64,000 nucleotides of DNA, from positions 23,542,273-23,606,272 of the forward strand of contig NC_049981.1 of NCBI RefSeq assembly GCF_000003815.2, in the 5' to 3' direction. Numbering within the stretch: position 1 is the first letter of the stretch; the number at the start of each line of letters is the position of its first letter. The notes under the pieces are model-generated. The model was not told the origin of the DNA. It saw only the letters and a program-made list of their open reading frames with translations, and ran no database searches. A program made the translations under genes and the position numbers. Origin of the DNA: Branchiostoma floridae (taxonomy: Eukaryota; Chordata; Leptocardii; Amphioxiformes; Branchiostomatidae). This document shows positions 58,701 through 64,000 of the stretch, in pieces.

Positions 58701-61700
58701 GACATATGTGCCTGTAACAACGCTGGGGGAATTCTAGTCGCCTTGTGTTTAATCATGTAAGCGTTACAGTGCAACAAACTCACCACCTTAACAGCCGTGG
58801 CAATGTATAAATGTGTGCCATCGGGCTAACCTTCTCTAGTCTATTGCAACAATTCTGTGCGCATCATAAGAGTATACGTTTATCTAATATATCAGTTATA
58901 ACTAACTGACAGTAATAGTAGAAAAGTTATAATAGTCTATGGCACGGCGCCATGGTCTTCTCTATCCTGGGGATGAATAAGACTCCCCTGGATGTGGCTA
59001 CGCTCCATCATCTATAGCATCGTCAGAAAGGTCAATCCATCTAGATCGTACTGTCACCCAGACTGCGTAATGCACCAACTCTTCTGCAAGAACTGATATC
59101 AAAGGTCACTAAAATGTCGACTGATCTCATACAAAATCACGAAAATTCCATCATAAAGGACATTTGAGTCCTTCTTCCAATGGATTTTGCTAAAGTGATT
59201 CGGTTAATAGAAAAGCAAAAAGCAAGACAATTGTGTGAGTGTGACAATACGACGTGCAGAAGAGTTGTGATTTGGTGGTCGAATCGACCTTCTAGAGTCT
59301 TGGCGTGCTTCCATGTGATGCAATCATCCTTAAGGGACGTTCTGGTCGTGATTTAGTGCAGATGCTACACCTCAGTCATACATGACAATCCCTTGATCAT
59401 CGCCAGGTCAGGCCAAACCACCACAAAGTCCGCATATCTATCATCTCACCTTTGCTTAGAGGGGACGCTCAATTTGTAAGAGTAACGCTTTCTTACAAAG
59501 GACTGTGTCCCGATGGGGTTTACTGAAACGACTTGCAGATATTGCAACATTCGTCAATATCTCTCTCTGGTATTTCTTTTAATAGCCACACTGTTGATAG
59601 ATATTGCACTGCACCCAATATAACTTGTAACCTTTCCAAGTATTTACTGGCAAACTCTAGAGAGTGTTGTAATTATTCTATTTGTATGCAGGAATGAGAA
59701 GATCTAAGGGAGCATAAGCCTTTCTGACATATTGTCTATTTGGTTTGTCTTCAGACTCCTGGGTGACATTCAGATTTGACAAGTTATTTTTCATGGGGAC
59801 CAAGTCTTACAACCAAAATTACCAAGTCGTAAAAGTAAAACATTTATTATTTTACATTAACAGAATGAAAACACAATAAATTAAGGCGTTGATAAGTGGA
59901 GGAATATGGCAAATATGTTACCCGCCCGACCCCGAGGGCCGGGCGCTAAGCGGGCACTACAGACGACGTCAGGGCCAAAACTGTGGGAGACCAGACTTTA
60001 ATGTCAAACCAGATATATCCACTTTACAGAACTGCTGCCCACGCATGCGTGTACACTGGGATAATCCATTACTTGAGCTAGTGGGGGGTTTCACCATGCT
60101 ACACACTCCCCCTCTCACTAAAATGTCGTCCCGACATTGCCAATAACAGTAAAAACAGAACTACAATATGTATGTCACTTATTAACAATTGCCTTTGCCA
60201 ATATCTAATGTCGATCATAAGGATAACTCTACTTGTACAAAGCATGTCAACCTAACAGTTCTTGCACAATTGTATAACTATGGAGCTGAGTTGCAGCTTA
60301 TGTCCGTCTGACACCTGTATCCCCGTAAGTTTTCAGTGAACTTCATTCAAACTTCTCTAGATGACATCCATTTTCTGGAAGTGACTTCAAACATGGCAGT
60401 CTTGGGTTTGGTTCCGTGACATCCTCAAACTCGGTATCTTGGACTTCTTACCGGACATCCTCAACTCTGTTGTCTTGGGTTGGTCCCACTACACCCTCAA
60501 ACTTTGTATTCTTGGATTTCTTACCGGCCATCCTCAACTCTGTTGTCTTGGGTTGGTTCCACTACACCCTCAAACTTTGTGTTCTTGGATTTACATCCGG
60601 CCATCCTCAACTTTGTTGTCTTGGGTTGGTTCCACTACACCCTCAAACTTTGTGTTCTTGGATTTACATCCGGCCATCCTCAACTTTTGTTTTCTTGGAC
60701 TGTCCTTAACCCTCAAACTAAGCATTCCTGAATTCTAATGTCTACCTGAATTCCTCAACCATATTTTATTGTAGCGCTGGATTCAGAGTCCAAAGTGCTA
60801 ACCTTTCTGGGCCTCCATGCCCATTGCTTGGATCATAGCTCTGGTACCAGACTTCTTCAGCATAGACAATAACTAGACAACTCTGTATGAATGCTAATTG
60901 TTAATCTACATACTAAACATACCCTATGAATTCAATCTATAACTTAACAAAATGTTAAACATGCGAAAGTCCTGCTTGCTCATGCCTGATGTCGGCTACT
61001 TAACGGTCCCGACCGCATCAGTTCTTCCTCTGTTTTTGCCACAGTCTCGTGTGCTTGCCAGCCTGTGCTTGTCATCTTCTTTCCATTGTGGGGACACAAT
61101 TTGATTGACGTTCTTGATCTCCCCAGTGCCCTCCTGGTCTCCTCCATCACTTGAGTGGTGGATCTTGTTTACTAGGGTTACCTCAGTGGGTTGACCTCTG
61201 GCAATGCTGGTGAGTGACGCAACTCTTCTGCCGGGCTGATCGGTAACTTGACACCAACCACATGTGCCGTTTTCCTGGTTTTCCCGCTGAAGCTGGTACA
61301 GCCTACAGGCCACACTGACGAGTGAAAGTCTGCTACTTTCCCCTCTCTGTATGTCTTCTCACAACGATGCTATACTGAGTTGGCACGGGTTACTTCCAAT
61401 TTCTTCTTGTAGGTACGGTAGCCCTCCCCCTTACTTCCGTCGTCTTATGGGCGCCGCCATCTTTGTTGTGAAACCGGAGAACTAACCTCTGACCTCTCGT
61501 CCCACGTCCCGTCGCGTCACGTGACCGTTTCGGCGGGAACTTCCGTCAGACGACCTTTCTCTCTTGCCGCTTCTCTCAAACTTCACGGGCTGTTACCGCG
61601 CCATCCGCTCCGTTTTTCCTGGAACTTTTGATCTCGGTAGAACCTCCAAATTGTTACCCGCCCGACCCCGAGGGCCGGGCGCTAAGCGGGCACTACAGAC

Positions 61701-62952
61701 GACGTCAGGGCCAAAACTGTGGGAGACCAGACTTTAATGTCAAACCAGATATATCCACTTTACAGAACTGCTGCCCACGCATGCGTGTACACTGGGATAA
61801 TCCATTACTTGAGCTAGTGGGGGGTTCACCATGCTACACATACAAACAAATCTCTTGAAACTTGGGGTATAACCGTGCTATCAAAAACGCAATATCACTA
61901 TCTCATTTCTGTATTATACAAATTAAAACAAATACGTACAGCCTCCGTCTTTGCAAATGATCTAGTAGTACTTGANNNNNNNNNNNNNNNNNNNNNNNNN
62001 NNNNNNNNNNNNNNNNNNNNNNNNNNNNNNNNNNNNNNNNNNNNNNNNNNNNNNNNNNNNNNNNNNNNNNNNNNNCCCCCCCCCCCCCCTACACACACAC
62101 AAACAACAAAAATACGTCCTGATTGTTGGATGATTCTGATGTAAATACTGTTGTATCTACTGACAGGACTACACGATGACGATGGATTTATCCCAGAGTT
62201 GGCACGACGAGCGCCTTTCCTTCTCGGGGGAGGCCGAGTCGTATGATCTTGCCGACGACTATCTCAGTAAAGTTTGGGTGCCTGACACCTACTTTGTAAA
62301 CGGGAAGCAGTCCTACTTCCACGAAATCACCGTGAAGAACAGGGCCATGACCATCTTCTCCAACGGGATGATTCAATACAACCTGCGGTAAACTTTCCTT
62401 TTAATGTATTGGTGCGATGTCTTATGTGAATGGAACTTTTTATGCAACTCAATTTCTACGTAGAGATATGCCGTGTGATGCCGACTGAAGAGACTTGATA
62501 CGTTGACACAATATAAAGCTCAACTCAATAATTCCATCAGTACCCTGAAACCGGCACTTTCGAAAAAAAGAAGTGTTATCGAGGTATTCTCAAGAATGTC
62601 CTGAACATTTAATCCTGGATACTAGTATATAAAGTGTACATAGTTCAGGTGGTGCTGTGTTAGTAGATCTCTCACTGCCATTTACTGTTACTGTTAGTGT
62701 AGAATGTGAACGTATGGGCAGTAAACTACATTACATTGTGTCGGTATGCCACGCAACAGCGGATTCCATCGCAAGAAAGGCACAACCATCCATCCAGAAT
62801 TCACTCCTTTTCTACCAAGCTAAGTGTATAATAGGCCATCATTACATTCCCCATCGATTTCAATTGCAGACTCACCACCGTTGCCAGTTGTATGATGAAC
62901 ATGATGAATTATCCAATGGACGTGCAGAACTGCAGCCTGGTGTTGGAAAGCT
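52758..62952 (+). CDS. GABA-A/glycine-type Cys-loop receptor subunit, first five coding exons (gene continues past the window)
   Basis: Ligand-gated chloride channel subunit, synaptic membrane. Exons 52758-52825 (signal peptide MSKATNVLVIAVLLARGYT), 55161-55255, 55366-55433, 62167-62387 and 62870-62952. The last three are 68, 221 and 83 bp, the sizes used in vertebrate GABA-A receptor genes. Landmarks are YDNRLRPNF, IDVSSIDSISD, DYTMTM, VWVPDTYF (loop A) and the start of the Cys loop CMMNMMNYPMDVQNC, which resembles the beta-subunit CMMDLRRYPLDEQNC. Other parts recall insect RDL (VNGKQSYFH) and glycine receptors (HEIT). Loop D has Asp where beta subunits have Tyr (TMDLSQSW). ATG has a good GCCACC context. 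The remaining extracellular domain and the channel lie outside the window. Confidence 0.92.
53486..53877 (+). repeat. compound (CA)n microsatellite
   Basis: About 390 bp of CACA, CATA and CAAA tracts in the first receptor intron. Confidence 0.95.
57191..57265 (+). repeat. 38-bp tandem duplication
   Basis: TGACGTGATACGTGCTCTGT plus its next 16 bases occurs at 57191 and again at 57229. Confidence 0.9.
59916..61840 (-). mobile_element. short non-autonomous LTR retrotransposon (TRIM-like)
   Basis: Two nearly identical terminal repeats, 59916-60105 (190 bp) and 61652-61840 (189 bp), differ visibly by one T. On the minus strand each runs TGTGTAGCATGG ... GGGTAACA, with TG/CA ends. A primer-binding-like site beginning TGGAGGTTCTACCGAGAT lies at 61648-61631, three bases inside the 5' LTR. 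A polypurine tract GTGAGAGGGGGAG at 60118-60106 abuts the 3' LTR. Internal length is 1.5 kb with no gag or pol; the longest minus frame (61313-60996, 105 codons) is unrecognised. No target duplication is seen. Confidence 0.85.
60424..60715 (+). repeat. 73-bp tandem repeat inside the LTR element
   Basis: The mark CCGG(A/C)CATCCTCAACT recurs at 60451, 60524, 60597 and 60670, exactly 73 bases apart, with few changes. Confidence 0.9.
61976..62075. other. assembly gap (100 N)
   Basis: One hundred N, followed by a run of C and a CA tract. The flanking low complexity probably caused the gap; its true size is unknown. Confidence 0.95.
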
Positions 62953-64000
62953 GTGAGTTTATGAATCTAATTTATTTTGCAAATTCGGAGAGGAAGTCGA
63001 CATATGGCGCAGATTTGCCTTGATGGCTTTGATCATTAATTTCAAGCCTAATGGCATATATTAACAACGTTGCCGGCTTAAATGTTAAAGTTGAACTGAT
63101 TTTATCAAAAATAAAATAATATGGCAAATATTCTCCATCAGCGTTCACACTACAATACATCTAGTCCTTTCCAAACGTTATAGCCAAGATATGCTTGAAT
63201 ACGTTATAAGTGATCCTATTAGACACAGAAAAAGCACAAAGTTCTTTGAGTTGTGTCTAATTTCCTTTCAGGTGAATGCAAGGAAGATTACGTTCCTTCT
63301 ACTGGAAACTAATTAAAAGCTCCCGCAAAGCTTTGAAAAGATAATGGGTCCCAAAGATATGCCAAGATTTAACTAAGCTGTCCCGTAAAATATTTTCAAA
63401 GGGCCCAATCCTATAAAGCGCAAGCAAATGGATGCTATAAACTGTATAATCATATATTATAAAAGGATACAGATAAATAAATACATTGATATATGGATTG
63501 CAAATGGTACTAAAATGGTACTAAAAATGGTTTGACATTTAAATGAAAACGACCAAACTTGGCATATTACTTGATGCCCATGGGGTTGCTTGACTCATAA
63601 TTGTGTGCTAAATTTAGATACATAGAACAAGTGTAAACATGAACGTCCACGTAAACATTGAAAAGGGAATAAACCTTAGAAAAACAATAACATGATTCTA
63701 AAAGCAATGAAAAGATATGGAAGGAACGGCACAAATCCCACCAGCTGCAGCCACAGTGACCTAGGTCGGCATGTGACTAATGTACCGGGGCTCCAGCAGA
63801 GCTGCGCAATGGGAAAACCCTGTAATTATTTTTAGACTATTACCATGGGGACGGGAATTCCTACACACAGCCATTATCTCACAATCATTTACCAGCAAGC
63901 ATTCATTCATTCATACATAAACCATATATAACCTCGCTGCGAAGCGAACAAATCATGCTTTCGAATATATTATTCAAGTAGCAGCAAGTATAGCTTGCTT
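62953..64000 (+). other. start of the next receptor intron
   Basis: After the GTGAGT donor at 62953 the sequence is A/T-rich with no recognised exon up to the end of the window. Confidence 0.6.

Larger units (their letters stand above)
55434..62166 (+). other. large receptor intron (6.7 kb)
   Basis: Runs from the exon ending in DQDM to the exon starting DYTMTM. It holds the 38-bp duplication, an LTR element and the assembly gap; no other exon was recognised. Confidence 0.8.

Noticed and set aside
60416-60738. Repetitive protein-like frames in three frames
   Set aside because: They come from the 73-bp tandem repeat inside the LTR element; a unit length of 73 is not a multiple of three, so no frame gives a true repeat protein.
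61851-62144. Frame across the N run
   Set aside because: It is created by reading through unknown bases of the assembly gap.

Overview
The window looks like nuclear DNA of an invertebrate chordate, most likely a lancelet (Branchiostoma). Genes are cut into many short exons at intron positions shared with vertebrates. Protein families are vertebrate-like (ACSL, C2orf68/UPF0561, GABA-A-type receptor, trypsin). Kringle, CUB, sushi and GON modules are shuffled into a new combination, and introns are full of small inverted-repeat transposons and microsatellites. The species call is inference from content; no database was searched. Exon coordinates were set by hand from splice sites, reading-frame phase and recalled family sequences.

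Layout: (1) 1-2100: no gene seen; two small inverted-repeat elements. (2) 2136-12697, +: a 23-exon long-chain acyl-CoA synthetase, with a 3' UTR to about 13960. (3) 14560-14990: minisatellite. (4) 15066-19611, -: the four-exon homologue of human C2orf68, convergent with the ACSL gene; its large first intron holds a 5'-truncated LINE and a cluster of short palindromes. (5) 22167 to about 42700, +: the centrepiece, a secreted ADAM-like (M12B) metalloprotease followed by a short disintegrin stub, CUB, kringle, kringle, GON, kringle, and a tandemly duplicated block of sushi domain plus two small cysteine-containing exons. (6) 43375-46868, +: a complete six-exon trypsin-like serine protease. (7) 47700-48043: a partial copy of that gene's promoter and signal-peptide exon. 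(8) 48044-52757: no gene seen. (9) 52758 to beyond 62952, +: the first five coding exons of a GABA-A/glycine-type Cys-loop receptor subunit, running off the sequenced part of the gene; its fourth intron holds a short LTR retrotransposon and a 100-base assembly gap.

How it fits together: the ACSL, C2orf68 and receptor genes are ordinary conserved chordate genes. The two secreted proteases side by side, one a metzincin carrying three plasminogen-like kringles and the other a trypsin, suggest an extracellular proteolysis locus, but their functional link is only inferred. The most unusual item is the combination of M12B protease, kringles and a GON domain in one protein. Also notable are several repeats and transposons that lie on or touch exon boundaries, one of which appears to supply a splice acceptor.
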